A DNA stretch of 64,000 bases from Saprospiraceae bacterium (lineage in GTDB: Bacteria > Bacteroidota > Bacteroidia > Chitinophagales > Saprospiraceae). The translations under genes were made by a program, and so were the position numbers. Where the stretch lies: positions 1 through 64,000 of the forward strand of contig JARGNR010000013.1 in the NCBI GenBank assembly GCA_029212405.1, read 5' to 3'. Under the pieces are notes generated by a model. It had not been told where the DNA came from. It ran no database searches and saw only the letters and a list, made by a program, of their open reading frames with translations. Numbering within the stretch: position 1 is the stretch's first letter; each line of letters begins with the position of its first letter. Shown here in pieces: positions 27,525 through 36,381 of this stretch.

Positions 27525-28094
27525 TTAAGCGTTGACGACGGAGGTTACGCTTTGATATACTTCTTTAATAGAACCCATTCCATCCACATCTGTGACGTTA
27601 ATTTGAGCCTTTAAATATTGAATTGCGGGTAGAGTATCTTTATAGAAATCAGTTATTCGTTTCAAATGTACCGCTTCATCTTGGTCATCTTTACGCGTTG
27701 AATTTTTTGCTCTTTCTTTCGCTCTATTGAATAACTCCTCTTTATCTACTTCAATATTTATCGCTGCATCAATCGAAATTCCTCGTTCCTTTAAAAATTG
27801 AAGGAGGGTGTCAACTTGAGAAACAGTCCTTGGATATCCATCAAAGATTATGCCTTCTGCATTTCGGTTTTCTTCGAGAATTTGAGCGAGTAATTTCTCC
27901 ATAATTGAATCTGGGACCAATATTCCTTTGTCATTGTAATCCAACATTAGTTTTCCGAATTCTGTTTTCTCCTCCTTTTCTTTTCGAATTCTATCTCCTG
28001 TGGAAATATGCTGAATCTTAAGGTTTTTAGCAAGCAGATCACATTGTGTTCCCTTTCCAGAATAAGGTGGTCCCAATAGTATGATTACTTTCAT
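27525..28094 (-). CDS. adk: adenylate kinase
   Basis: A 189-residue nucleoside monophosphate kinase. The P-loop is GPPYSGKGT (residues 8-16; the usual form is GxPGxGKGT, so the central residue is Tyr rather than Gly), followed by QHISTGDRIR, the DGYPRTVSQ motif (Arg binding the phosphate) and a short LID with R-K-D-D-Q-D residues. It interconverts ATP plus AMP with two ADP in the cytosol. The short LID without zinc cysteines is normal for a short-form enzyme. The unusual P-loop suggests it could be a paralogue of the housekeeping copy. Confidence 0.85.
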   Translation of the reverse strand: MKVIILLGPPYSGKGTQCDLLAKNLKIQHISTGDRIRKEKEEKTEFGKLMLDYNDKGILVPDSIMEKLLAQILEENRNAEGIIFDGYPRTVSQVDTLLQFLKERGISIDAAINIEVDKEELFNRAKERAKNSTRKDDQDEAVHLKRITDFYKDTLPAIQYLKAQINVTDVDGMGSIKEVYQSVTSVVNA

Positions 28095-28297
28095 GATAGT
28101 GATTTATTTGATTTATAATTTCAGAAATTTCGAAGCTCCAAAATTACCATATTTTTTTAATAGTTGATCCACTCGTACATTGTCTAATATACATGATATT
28201 GGAGTAAGACAAAAAACAAGAAATCAACTTAGCGTAGAACACTTTTGTGGGTTTTCAGTGTTTTATAGGCTAAGGATCCAATCAGTACATTGTAAGT

Positions 28298-28948
28298 TTA
28301 GGGTGCATCATGACCATCCGTTTTATTTTTCAAATCCAAATAGATTTCCTCCAATTGACTTAATATTTCTCCTACTTTAGTGGATTGTACATGTGTGGCT
28401 TTTCCATAAGTTAAAGATGCATTGTACGGAAGGATTAGATTATCTCCTTTGGGCATAGATTTACCCATGCCTTTCATATATGCTGGGACAAATTTCACAT
28501 CTGGACGTTGAGATAGCACTAGACCAATACCAGGTTTTAAAGGTTGTTCTTGTTCAGGTTCACCCCGTGTTCCTTCGGGGAATAATATCAAAGAATAGCC
28601 ATTATCCAATGCTTGGATCATTTTGTGGATGGGATCATTTGCTGGATTTTCTTTATCCCTTTTTCTTGGTATGAGCAAGGTGTTGATGAAAAAATTACTC
28701 ATTCTTTCTTGAAATTTTGTTTTACCAAAATGGTCAAGAGCCGCCACTGGTTTGACTTTATGGACTAAACTTCGCGGCAAAGAGGCCATTAAACTCATCG
28801 TATCTAAATGACTATTGTGATTGGCTAGAATGATAAATTGTTTTTCCTCTACTAAAAAGCTGGAATCATCAAATTTGACTCCGACAAATAGTTTTAAAAA
28901 CCATCGGACAAGAAATGTGTATATCAATTGTAAGGTGAGCTTTTTCAT
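28298..28948 (-). CDS. 1-acyl-sn-glycerol-3-phosphate acyltransferase (PlsC-like)
   Basis: A 216-residue membrane-associated acyltransferase. The HX4D motif is NHNSHLD (about residues 43-49) and the glycerol-binding motif is LFPEGTRG (about 119-126). It would acylate lysophosphatidate or a related lysolipid. Its ATG overlaps the stop of the CdsA-like gene (TGATG), making a tight operon with that gene and with the CDP-alcohol transferase upstream. The set suggests remodelling or synthesis of a minor phospholipid. Confidence 0.85.
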   Translation of the reverse strand: MKKLTLQLIYTFLVRWFLKLFVGVKFDDSSFLVEEKQFIILANHNSHLDTMSLMASLPRSLVHKVKPVAALDHFGKTKFQERMSNFFINTLLIPRKRDKENPANDPIHKMIQALDNGYSLILFPEGTRGEPEQEQPLKPGIGLVLSQRPDVKFVPAYMKGMGKSMPKGDNLILPYNASLTYGKATHVQSTKVGEILSQLEEIYLDLKNKTDGHDAP

Positions 28949-29901
28949 CAGTAAATAATAAAGTATACAAGATGAAAAAATGTTGGTGCGGTATATGCCA
29001 AGGAATCAATCCGATCCAATATCCCTCCGTGCCCAGGTATTGTGGTCCCTGTATCTTTTACTCCAATGTCTCGTTTAATAGAAGACATAACAATGTCGCC
29101 AATAAAGCCAGAAAGGGCAATTAAAAAACTGACAACCAACACTTGGGGTACGGTGAAAGGAGTTAAAAAGATCAATAAATATCCAACTCCAGTGGTACAG
29201 ACGAGGCCACCGATCAATCCTTCCCATGTTTTATTTGGGCTGACTTTAGGAATGACTTTATACTTGCCAAATAGTTTGCCCCAAGTAAATTGCAATACAT
29301 CATTGATTTCTGTCAGAAATACCAAAAATAAGAGGAGTTCACGACCATCTATATTCACTCCATCAATGGGAGGTAGGGACAAAAGATAAGCCATATGGCT
29401 CAATCCAAAAACGGTGAGCATCAAACTCCAATGTAAAATAGACATAGACTTGGTGATGCCGTCGGTATTTCCTTTGAGCACGAGTCGCATTGGAAGTAGT
29501 AGAAACATCACAACTGGAATAAAGATGATAAATGCTCCATACCAGCCAATGTAAGCTAAATAATATTGGATTGGAATAGACAGTATTGCCCAAAATATTG
29601 CTCTTCTGTCCGATTGTCGGAAACCAAGCATGGAATATAATTCTCGAAATGCGACAAAGGATAAAAATGCAATTGCGATGTACGATATTTTAGTGTTGAA
29701 AATAATGGCCCCAATAACTATGGTTGCCATGATCCACCATGATTTAGTTCTATCTTTTAACTCCTTAAGCTTTGCATTGGGTTTTAGCAATCCCATAAAG
29801 AAAAATAAAAGGGAGGCAAAAGTCAGAATACCAAAAATCAATGCTACTACGATGAGTAAATCATTGTTGTCGATGAATTTTAAATGGAATATCTCTTTCA
29901 T
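28948..29901 (-). CDS. CdsA-like phosphatidate cytidylyltransferase
   Basis: A 317-residue polytopic membrane protein with about eight hydrophobic segments and the CTP-transferase signature near the C-terminus: SSIKRDIGVKDTGTTIPGHG then GILDRIDS (about residues 270-297). It makes CDP-diacylglycerol from phosphatidate and CTP. It sits between a CDP-alcohol transferase (its product user) and an acyltransferase (its substrate maker). This neighbour set resembles the ynbA-ynbB pair of Escherichia coli, so it may be a second CdsA serving one pathway rather than the housekeeping copy. Confidence 0.9.
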   Translation of the reverse strand: MKEIFHLKFIDNNDLLIVVALIFGILTFASLLFFFMGLLKPNAKLKELKDRTKSWWIMATIVIGAIIFNTKISYIAIAFLSFVAFRELYSMLGFRQSDRRAIFWAILSIPIQYYLAYIGWYGAFIIFIPVVMFLLLPMRLVLKGNTDGITKSMSILHWSLMLTVFGLSHMAYLLSLPPIDGVNIDGRELLLFLVFLTEINDVLQFTWGKLFGKYKVIPKVSPNKTWEGLIGGLVCTTGVGYLLIFLTPFTVPQVLVVSFLIALSGFIGDIVMSSIKRDIGVKDTGTTIPGHGGILDRIDSLAYTAPTFFHLVYFIIY

Positions 29902-30500
29902 ACGGCTTTCAGTGATTTATTGATTCGGATAAATGTGCTGAGGAGAAGTAATACGATTACTATAGAAAAAATCCATACAGTGTAGGCTTGAAAGTCCACT
30001 GCAAAATATGAAAGAATTCCGTATAGACCCATGATAAATGCTCGATCGCTTTTACCCATAGGACCTTCATATCTGCGTTCTCCTGAAATCACCTTTCCTA
30101 ATAGTCCAGCAAATTCGTTGATGATACTGAGACAGATAAATGCGATAACGAGATAAATGATAGGTTGTTCGAATAGGAGTAAGGGAAAAAAAATGAATAT
30201 ATCTGAGATCACATCGCCCAATTCATTCAACAATTCTCCTTTTTTTGTCTGCTGATTATAATTCCGAGCCATCATTCCATCCATGGCATTTAACCCCATC
30301 CGAATCAATAGTCCAATGGGTAAGCTTAAAAATAAAATTCGATTGGACTCCGCATTCCAAAAAGCAATGCCAATCAACAAGGAAAGAAATATCGACGACC
30401 ACGTAATTTGATTGGCAGTAATTCCGATTTTATAGAGCCGATCCAATAGGGGAGACAATAGCTTTTGAAATGCTGGTTTTAATTTATAGATGGATATCAT
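29898..30500 (-). CDS. CDP-alcohol phosphatidyltransferase
   Basis: A 200-residue integral membrane enzyme with about six helices. The active-site signature DGMMARNYNQQTKKGELLNE then LGD is present (about residues 74-96). It fits D-G-x2-A-R-x8-G-x3-D-x3-D except that the third Asp is Asn (GELLNELGD), as I recall for YnbA-like proteins. It transfers an alcohol onto CDP-diacylglycerol, releasing CMP; the alcohol is unknown. It overlaps the CdsA-like gene by four bases and is the first gene of the three-gene lipid operon. Confidence 0.85.
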   Translation of the reverse strand: MISIYKLKPAFQKLLSPLLDRLYKIGITANQITWSSIFLSLLIGIAFWNAESNRILFLSLPIGLLIRMGLNAMDGMMARNYNQQTKKGELLNELGDVISDIFIFFPLLLFEQPIIYLVIAFICLSIINEFAGLLGKVISGERRYEGPMGKSDRAFIMGLYGILSYFAVDFQAYTVWIFSIVIVLLLLSTFIRINKSLKAV

Positions 30501-30942
30501 AGTGAGCGATGTTGCTTTCAGGTGAATGTATGCAATCTAGGTATTAATTACCGATGAACTTCACAAGTTAAATTCATTTATCTACTTCATGCGTTTCGTT
30601 ATTTACTTCGATTCCATTGGGAATGGTAACGAAACTACCTATAGAATTAGTCCAAATGTATTTTTCTGTACGCTCAAACTACTCCATTTTTAGATGAAAC
30701 TGCCTTTGATGTCTACCTACGAAATCCACGTCAATCCATTTATATCTAATGATTTCTTAAAAATAGATGGGACTAGTGCGTTTCTTATCCTGTTTGATTG
30801 TATTTCGCAAAAAAGATAGAACACCGATATAAATAGCTTAAGTAAAAGTCAATTTTCCCCTTCAGGTACGTTTTCAATTTGGATGAATAGTGTAGTCCAT
30901 CTGCAATGAAAAAAATATAAACGTGGTGGAATTATGGAATCA
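30501..30942. other. intergenic region with no clear gene
   Basis: This 442-base gap before the lipid operon holds no convincing gene. A 41-codon plus-strand frame (30694-30819, MKLPLMSTYEIHV...) has a stop immediately upstream of its ATG and no recognisable product; it may be a fragment. No promoter or hairpin stands out. Confidence 0.4.
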
Positions 30943-31974
30943 TCAATTTATTTCAAATTTTTCAATTAGCTTTTGGGTTGCTGCATCATCTTTTTGGATG
31001 GATCGATAGAGAGTGTTAGACAACAATTCTGCAATGGGTTCAATGATTTCTGGATTTGCCAGTTTATTTTTAACACAGCCGCTAAAAATGGGAGCGTCTA
31101 GTTTGATGTTAATCATACACAAAAGCCCTTCACGAATACCTTTTTCTGATATTCTGTAGGCATGAACAAGTTCATTTGCCTGGAAGTATTGCATCACTCC
31201 ATAGGTCAATCCATTTAATACACCTTCTAGATGACTGCCATGCTCAGGTGTGATTTCATTGTTGACAAACGTCCGAATAAATCCTTGATCTACGCTATAT
31301 AGTCTAAATGCAAAGGAAACGTCCAGTTCAAAATCATTGATTTTTTCCACTATGTGATGTTTGAAATAACATGTTCCAAGACCATTTAATATTTCAATTT
31401 CCAGGCGATCACTTAAGCCATTTTTAAAATGATAACTATTTGTGTTTGTAGTATCATCTAGTTTTTCTGTAATTGCAAAATGGATGGTTGGATTGAGATA
31501 ACAAAATTCCCTTAATTCGTAGGACAGATAATTGGCGTTCCATTTGAAATTGGATCCCCATATCGTTTTGTCCAAGACAAAGGAAATGGAGAGTGCTGTG
31601 CAATGAATGCGTTCTGATGCTATCTTTTCTTCTGAAAATCCCTTTCGAAAATGTTGAGTCAATTGAGTTGCGGTAGTAAACTTTATTTGCATGGTTTCGG
31701 ACAAAGCATTAAGTGTGGCTAAGGCAATAGAATCAATGCGATTGTCCAAATTCATCACTCCAATGTCTTTACGAATGGGAGCAGTCATATTTTTAAAAAG
31801 GATGGATCCTTTGTTGTCCTCTTCGAACGTTAATTCTATGCATTTAGCTTCAGAAGTATAAGATACATAGGTGATAAGTGTTTTTAATGTATTTGCGAAT
31901 CCTTTTTGATTCACTTTTCCAAGGTACATTGCAGGCCTTTTGTATACGGCTTCATGCCATGATAAACTCTTCAT
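30943..31974 (-). CDS. stand-alone GyrB/ParE-like protein without ATP site or TOPRIM domain
   Basis: A 343-residue protein that follows the GyrB N-terminal region in order: KRPAMYLG (12-19), a region LATLNALSETMQIKFTTATQ, YHFKNGLSD, the transducer stretch FVNNEITPEHGSHLEGVLNG, LLCMINIKLDAPIFSG and the loop CVKNKLANPEI, where the GyrB QTK motif would be (here CVK). The Bergerat ATP motifs (ELIDNSIDE, DNGRGIP and the glycine-rich lid) are missing, and so are the DNA-cleavage TOPRIM and C-terminal domains. It therefore cannot act as a topoisomerase by itself. A role as a gyrase modulator, a host-takeover or defence factor, or a decayed gyrase copy are possibilities only. It follows a 442-base gap. 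Confidence 0.7.
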   Translation of the reverse strand: MKSLSWHEAVYKRPAMYLGKVNQKGFANTLKTLITYVSYTSEAKCIELTFEEDNKGSILFKNMTAPIRKDIGVMNLDNRIDSIALATLNALSETMQIKFTTATQLTQHFRKGFSEEKIASERIHCTALSISFVLDKTIWGSNFKWNANYLSYELREFCYLNPTIHFAITEKLDDTTNTNSYHFKNGLSDRLEIEILNGLGTCYFKHHIVEKINDFELDVSFAFRLYSVDQGFIRTFVNNEITPEHGSHLEGVLNGLTYGVMQYFQANELVHAYRISEKGIREGLLCMINIKLDAPIFSGCVKNKLANPEIIEPIAELLSNTLYRSIQKDDAATQKLIEKFEIN

Positions 31975-32048
31975 TTCTATATTTTTTTAGTTTGTATGTG
32001 ATTTTTCTATTCGTAATGGGCTTAAGAGGAAACAAAAAGAATAAGGAT

Positions 32049-32591
32049 TTATCCCTTAATGTAAGGTTCATTAAACACACTCTGGAAGGTGATTTTCTCT
32101 GGTAAATCTGCATTACCAAATCCATTTTTTTCGGCTACTTTAAATTGTACACTGAAGTCTCCTGCTACTTGGCAATTAAGTGTGTTTAGTTGGTGAATAT
32201 TGAAATATCCATCATCGGGGTCAATTAATTCGTATACCCAACCATCATTTTCAAAATTGATTGTCTGTCTAAAGGAAGCAAAGGCGCCCAAATAAAGCGT
32301 GCGCTCTTCATGGACGATATAATTGCCTTCTGCAACAGGTAAAAATGAAAAGCCCAAATCATTGACTAAAGATTGGTCTCCTTGTCTAAATGTGAAAATT
32401 AGTTGCTCATTGATGGTATCATGAAAAAAGGCAGTTTCTACAGCATATGGCCTTCCATTTAGACTGACAATGGACTGACCCAATTCCACTTGTGCAGGAA
32501 AGTCAACATTGAATTCTTCCGAATCTCTGCACCCTAATCCTATGAGAAGGGTGAATAAACAGATAAAGAATGGATAGTACGTTTTTAGCAT
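32049..32591 (-). CDS. putative lipoprotein, 180 aa
   Basis: A small lipoprotein with a lipobox (IGLGC, Cys21) followed by an acidic linker and a beta-rich domain of unknown family (PYAVETAFFHDTINEQLIFT, YELIDPDDGYFNIHQLN, VQFKVAEKNGFGNADLP). The 'beta sandwich with D/N-rich turns' style is common among Bacteroidota surface lipoproteins. It lies downstream of a short frameshifted gene and upstream of the GyrB-like gene. No function can be assigned. Confidence 0.65.
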   Translation of the reverse strand: MLKTYYPFFICLFTLLIGLGCRDSEEFNVDFPAQVELGQSIVSLNGRPYAVETAFFHDTINEQLIFTFRQGDQSLVNDLGFSFLPVAEGNYIVHEERTLYLGAFASFRQTINFENDGWVYELIDPDDGYFNIHQLNTLNCQVAGDFSVQFKVAEKNGFGNADLPEKITFQSVFNEPYIKG

Positions 32592-32839
32592 AAATTTAAT
32601 GAGTGTAAAATGGAATATTCGTGAAATATTATTGTGGTGCTAAAATACAAAATTTTCTCGTCAAATTATCATTTTTTGGGATGGTTTTTATATAAGTGAA
32701 TGAGATTTAAAATATTGAAATACAGTATTTTGTATAGTTTTGTGTGGAATGATGAATGAGTTAAATGACGTGTTGATTTTCGGTGAAATTTGAAGGTGTT
32801 TTGCCTCAATATACGATGAGAGATAGATTTTCCAGTTGT

Positions 32840-33118
32840 CTAACAATCGTGAATCTCTTCAAGTGTATGGTAGTGTTTTATTTCATTGTTGACATCAACA
32901 TTAATATACTTACTTGATTGGTTAAGTAATGCCTTTACCAGTAGATTTTGGTGTGTTGGAGGTACAGCACGTTGAATTAGTTGGAATAGATGGTTTTTAT
33001 TTAATAACTGAAAGACGCATTGCCTATCCTCTTGTATTGATATCATTCCAAAATCTTTGATTTCCATCTCTAGGAGTAGTAGACCAAGATCTTGTTCATT
33101 GGATAGAAAAGAGGCCAT
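32840..33118 (-). CDS. hypothetical protein (possibly N-terminally frameshifted)
   Basis: The ORF from ATG 33118 encodes 92 residues, starting MASFLSNEQDLGLLLLEMEI. The frame stays open upstream for about 40 codons (VLDPSLKIVSVKIGATNYKK, then YGWATEEEFPEW), back to a TGA, with no standard start. Dropping one A from the run ATGAAAAGATG at 33238-33248 would join it to an ATG at 33248 and give about 134 residues (MKDVCTVLDPSLK). So the gene is probably a longer one with a one-base indel in an A-run, or the assembly has an error there. Family unknown. Confidence 0.5.
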   Translation of the reverse strand: MASFLSNEQDLGLLLLEMEIKDFGMISIQEDRQCVFQLLNKNHLFQLIQRAVPPTHQNLLVKALLNQSSKYINVDVNNEIKHYHTLEEIHDC

Positions 33119-33337
33119 TTCTTGTATTGTATTCCATTCAGGAAATTCTTCTTCTGTTGCCCACCCATATTTTTTATAATTGGTTGCACCAATTTTTACT
33201 GATACTATTTTAAGACTAGGGTCAAGTACTGTGCAAACATCTTTTCATGAAAAAGGGCTAATGAATAGTTCAAATACCGCATCTCTTTTTAAATATCTAT
33301 ATACTTTGGTCAACGTGTTTAGTTTTAAACTATAATA

Positions 33338-33868
33338 TTATTGGTTCCAATCCGATTTGGTCACACCATACCAATTGTGCGGCATTCCGTCATATTGTAT
33401 CACTTCTATCCTTTTCATACCTACTTTTTCAAGGACCTTATTCGAGCCGATATTTTCAACATGAGCTCCGGCATAGATGCTGTCTAATTTTAAATCTTGA
33501 AACCCATATTTTAATGCAATCATTGATGTTTCTGTAGCTATGCCTCGCCCCCAAAACTTTCGTTTTAAACGATACCCTAAGTCATAATAGTCCATGTCGT
33601 TTCTAACTTCCGTTTCAAATTTTAATCCGGACCAACCAATAAATTCATTGGTGTTTTTATCTATGACCGCCCATCGTCCTAAACCATTGTTGGAGTATTG
33701 ATCTTGTATGTATTTCACAATAGATGCAGCATCTTGAGTGGTTTGAATGGGTCTATTTCCCAAATACTTATGGACTTCTATATCCGAATCCAACTCGAAT
33801 ATTCCTTGGATATCCTTTTCTTCTACATTTCTTATGATTAATCGATCTGTTTCTAAATAAAATTGCAT
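33338..33868 (-). CDS. RimJ/RimL-type GNAT acetyltransferase
   Basis: A 176-residue acetyltransferase with the standard N-terminus (FYLETDRLIIRNVEEKDIQG), RWAVIDKNTNEFIGWSGLKF, the acetyl-CoA loop RGIATETSMIALKYGF, and the end IGSNKVLEKVGMKRIEVIQY. It probably acetylates an alpha-amino group, a ribosomal or an antibiotic-like substrate; none is known. It is one of three GNATs in the window and lies upstream of a lipoprotein gene with no shared operon. Confidence 0.85.
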   Translation of the reverse strand: MQFYLETDRLIIRNVEEKDIQGIFELDSDIEVHKYLGNRPIQTTQDAASIVKYIQDQYSNNGLGRWAVIDKNTNEFIGWSGLKFETEVRNDMDYYDLGYRLKRKFWGRGIATETSMIALKYGFQDLKLDSIYAGAHVENIGSNKVLEKVGMKRIEVIQYDGMPHNWYGVTKSDWNQ

Positions 33869-34039
33869 TGTTTGTTGTATTAACTCCTATTATAACGTTT
33901 AGTGGTCTAAATCTGAATGTACAAATTAAGTAAAGTCTTCAATTCTGGAGCGTAAGATTTCATTAAAAATAGCACCGTAGATCAAATTATTCTTGGTTTT
34001 GATTGATTTTTCAAGAATACGTTCTTTATGTTTGAATAC

Positions 34040-34561
34040 TTAATAAATTTTTGAAAGATCTATACCTTCTGGAATTCCTTGAGGGAATCTGGCAAATTTA
34101 TGCAGTTGTTCATAGGAAACATCTTCAGGGTATTTCATCTGGTAGGTAGCTGAGGCAGCACCATTGCCCACTGGAACTGTAACCAATAAATTAGCGGGTA
34201 AGGTTATGACCGCAAAGACTCCATGTCCAAGCGTTATTAAATTAACAGCCGCAGCCCATGAACTTATACCACGTGGATCATTGCTGGTGGTAGAGATCAA
34301 AACTTTTGCACCTAACAATGCACTTTTAGGAATGGTAGTTAATGTACGGTTATTCAACCGTTGTGGTAAGACGACCACGCCCGTAGAGTTGACTTCAATG
34401 ATTTCACCTTTTAATCTGTAGCTGTCTTCTAGCTCTACTTTGAGAGTGAGTCCCTTGACCTGATTTTTAAAATCTTCAGGAGAAGATAAATATTTTGGAG
34501 CACTACAGGCTCCAAGGATTATTACTAGTAGGAGGAATAGAATACTCTTTTTCATATGCAT
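34040..34561 (-). CDS. putative lipoprotein, 173 aa
   Basis: A lipoprotein from the ATG at 34561 (or 34555): MHMKKSILFLLLVIILGACS has a lipobox with the Cys at residue 19. The mature part looks like a small beta-barrel (KGLTLKVELEDSYRLKGEII, VVVLPQRLNNRTLTTIPKSA), then a hydrophobic Gly/Ala stretch (WAAAVNLITLGHGVFAVITL). The last resembles a membrane or pore-like helix, which is unusual in a lipoprotein. Its start overlaps or adjoins the end of the upstream gene (34566), so the two likely form one operon. Confidence 0.65.
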   Translation of the reverse strand: MHMKKSILFLLLVIILGACSAPKYLSSPEDFKNQVKGLTLKVELEDSYRLKGEIIEVNSTGVVVLPQRLNNRTLTTIPKSALLGAKVLISTTSNDPRGISSWAAAVNLITLGHGVFAVITLPANLLVTVPVGNGAASATYQMKYPEDVSYEQLHKFARFPQGIPEGIDLSKIY

Positions 34562-34565
34562 CAGT

Positions 34566-36158
34566 TTATTGTACTCTTGAGTACTTTGAATTCCAAAATG
34601 TTGATTCCATTTCGTGTTCCATCTCTTTAAATTCAATGGCCATTTCTTTCCAAGAGTCTGAATCGTTGAACAAGAGTTTGTTGAGTTTTTCAGTATCTTT
34701 TCCTTCCAACCAACTTTTTCTCATCCATTCCAAATAATACCCTTTACTAGAAAGGAAAATTTCATGTTCTTTATTTTCTTCAAGTTCAGGAAGATCAAAC
34801 TTAAATTTATACTCATTCCCTGGAAAGGAGACGATATACGCTTTGTCATCCGTAAGAATTTGATCTACCGGATATTCAACACCATCTATCACTTCTATAG
34901 CAGATGGAAAAATAATCGTTGGACTAGCCTTTTTATCTATTAAGTGAAGACCTACATAGTCCAAACGCCACAACCCCCTGGTCATTTCAATTTTTACTTT
35001 GACTTTATTGTTCTCTTTTGTTTTATTCGGAATTCGAGACAAAATTAAGTTTTTAGCGATTGGCCCTTTCTCTTTTAATTCATCTAAGTAGTTCCATTTC
35101 CCTCTACGTTCATCCCAGTAAGACAACTTGATTTTACCGAATTTGCTGAGATGATTTTCTACCACTTTTCTAGTCAAGTAGCTGGTTTCCATTCTAGCTA
35201 CAAAATCAGAGACTTCATTGCCCATGTAGGAAAGTGCAGAATAGAATAGAAATGTAGTCAGTTGAGTTTGGCGATAATTTAATGCAAGACCTAAGTCCCC
35301 GTCTGGTAAATTATCAAATTCAACGATGATTTCCTCTTGTGCAAACAAATCAGTAGAGTCAGTAGTAGAAAAATATTCATGATCATCCAGATGCAGGATG
35401 TCACTTTTAATGGATTGGTTATTTACTTCAGCTTTTGTAGGATTAAACTTGCGGCTGGAGGTATAATAGGTGTTATTTTGATCCACAAAAACTGTTTCAT
35501 CTTTGTTTTTTGGGACTGCTTCGATGTATAATTCATTGACCATGTGAGATTCTAGGGCTTCGTTTTTCATGGTTAAGAAAAACTCAGAGGAAGCAGTACT
35601 GTATTGCAGCGGGTCCAGGTCTTTTTCCTCAAAGCAAGGAGAAGTTGAACTCGAAAACCCTTCTGCATTAGAATAGTGAAAAGAACTGTTTTCATCGACA
35701 TAAAACGTAGGGCATGAGCCAAAACAGGCTTTGGGGTTGGCTAAGCATACTGCAGCAATAAGAACATCCGCACCAGTTAATATAGTTAGTGCAGCAACAC
35801 GTGCTCCGTCTTTGGATTGTAATGGCGTTAAATCATTTGTTTCTATAATAGCAATATCATCAATAGCAAATACCAAATCGCCTTTATATTTAGGTTGTCT
35901 ATTGAAATCATATAATTTTCCATTCCCAACAATCGAATCTTTTTTTTCATTGAGTTTCCAGGTGTCCAACATACTTACATCCCCATTTTTAAAATGCATT
36001 TTTAGAAATGGTGTTTTTACTAAATCACTGTGGATGATCTCGTTGGCATTCGAATAGGATTGTCTAAATGAATGATTGACATAACTGGTACATGAAAATA
36101 CAATCCACGAAATAATACAGATAAAAACAGAAAAGAAGAGTGCTCTTTTAGAAATCAT
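34566..36158 (-). CDS. hypothetical lipoprotein with GSCPT motif, 530 aa
   Basis: A 530-residue protein with a signal sequence ending in a lipobox (WIVFSC). An internal KACFGSCPTFY motif, flanked by hydrophobic LTILTGADVLIAAVC, has paired cysteines and may be a disulphide-linked hairpin. Further repeats of acidic beta-strand character follow (YSTASSEFFLTMKNE). The N-terminal part (KMHFKNGDVSMLDTWKL, KYKGDLVFAIDDIAIIE) resembles the beta-domain in the gene downstream, and the neighbouring positions suggest the two work together. Function unknown; I see no family. Confidence 0.65.
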   Translation of the reverse strand: MISKRALFFSVFICIISWIVFSCTSYVNHSFRQSYSNANEIIHSDLVKTPFLKMHFKNGDVSMLDTWKLNEKKDSIVGNGKLYDFNRQPKYKGDLVFAIDDIAIIETNDLTPLQSKDGARVAALTILTGADVLIAAVCLANPKACFGSCPTFYVDENSSFHYSNAEGFSSSTSPCFEEKDLDPLQYSTASSEFFLTMKNEALESHMVNELYIEAVPKNKDETVFVDQNNTYYTSSRKFNPTKAEVNNQSIKSDILHLDDHEYFSTTDSTDLFAQEEIIVEFDNLPDGDLGLALNYRQTQLTTFLFYSALSYMGNEVSDFVARMETSYLTRKVVENHLSKFGKIKLSYWDERRGKWNYLDELKEKGPIAKNLILSRIPNKTKENNKVKVKIEMTRGLWRLDYVGLHLIDKKASPTIIFPSAIEVIDGVEYPVDQILTDDKAYIVSFPGNEYKFKFDLPELEENKEHEIFLSSKGYYLEWMRKSWLEGKDTEKLNKLLFNDSDSWKEMAIEFKEMEHEMESTFWNSKYSRVQ

Positions 36159-36381
36159 ATTTAGTATTTTGATTTACACCAGAGAATTTCCCTTGCAAAA
36201 AATACTTATACCGAAGGTGTACTCCTTGGTATACAATGGGCTACTAATGCATTGCTCTAAAGGTAGTAAATTTTACTTAGTTACTTTTTTTAAGTTTTTA
36301 TTTACACGTTGAACACTCATCTTTACTTCATTTGTCATTCCACAACTTTTAAGCTTAGTTGGTATGGGTCGATTCCAAGAA

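Noticed and set aside
30694-30819. 41-codon plus-strand ORF in the gap before the lipid operon
   Set aside because: A stop lies immediately upstream of its ATG and there is no promoter or family match.
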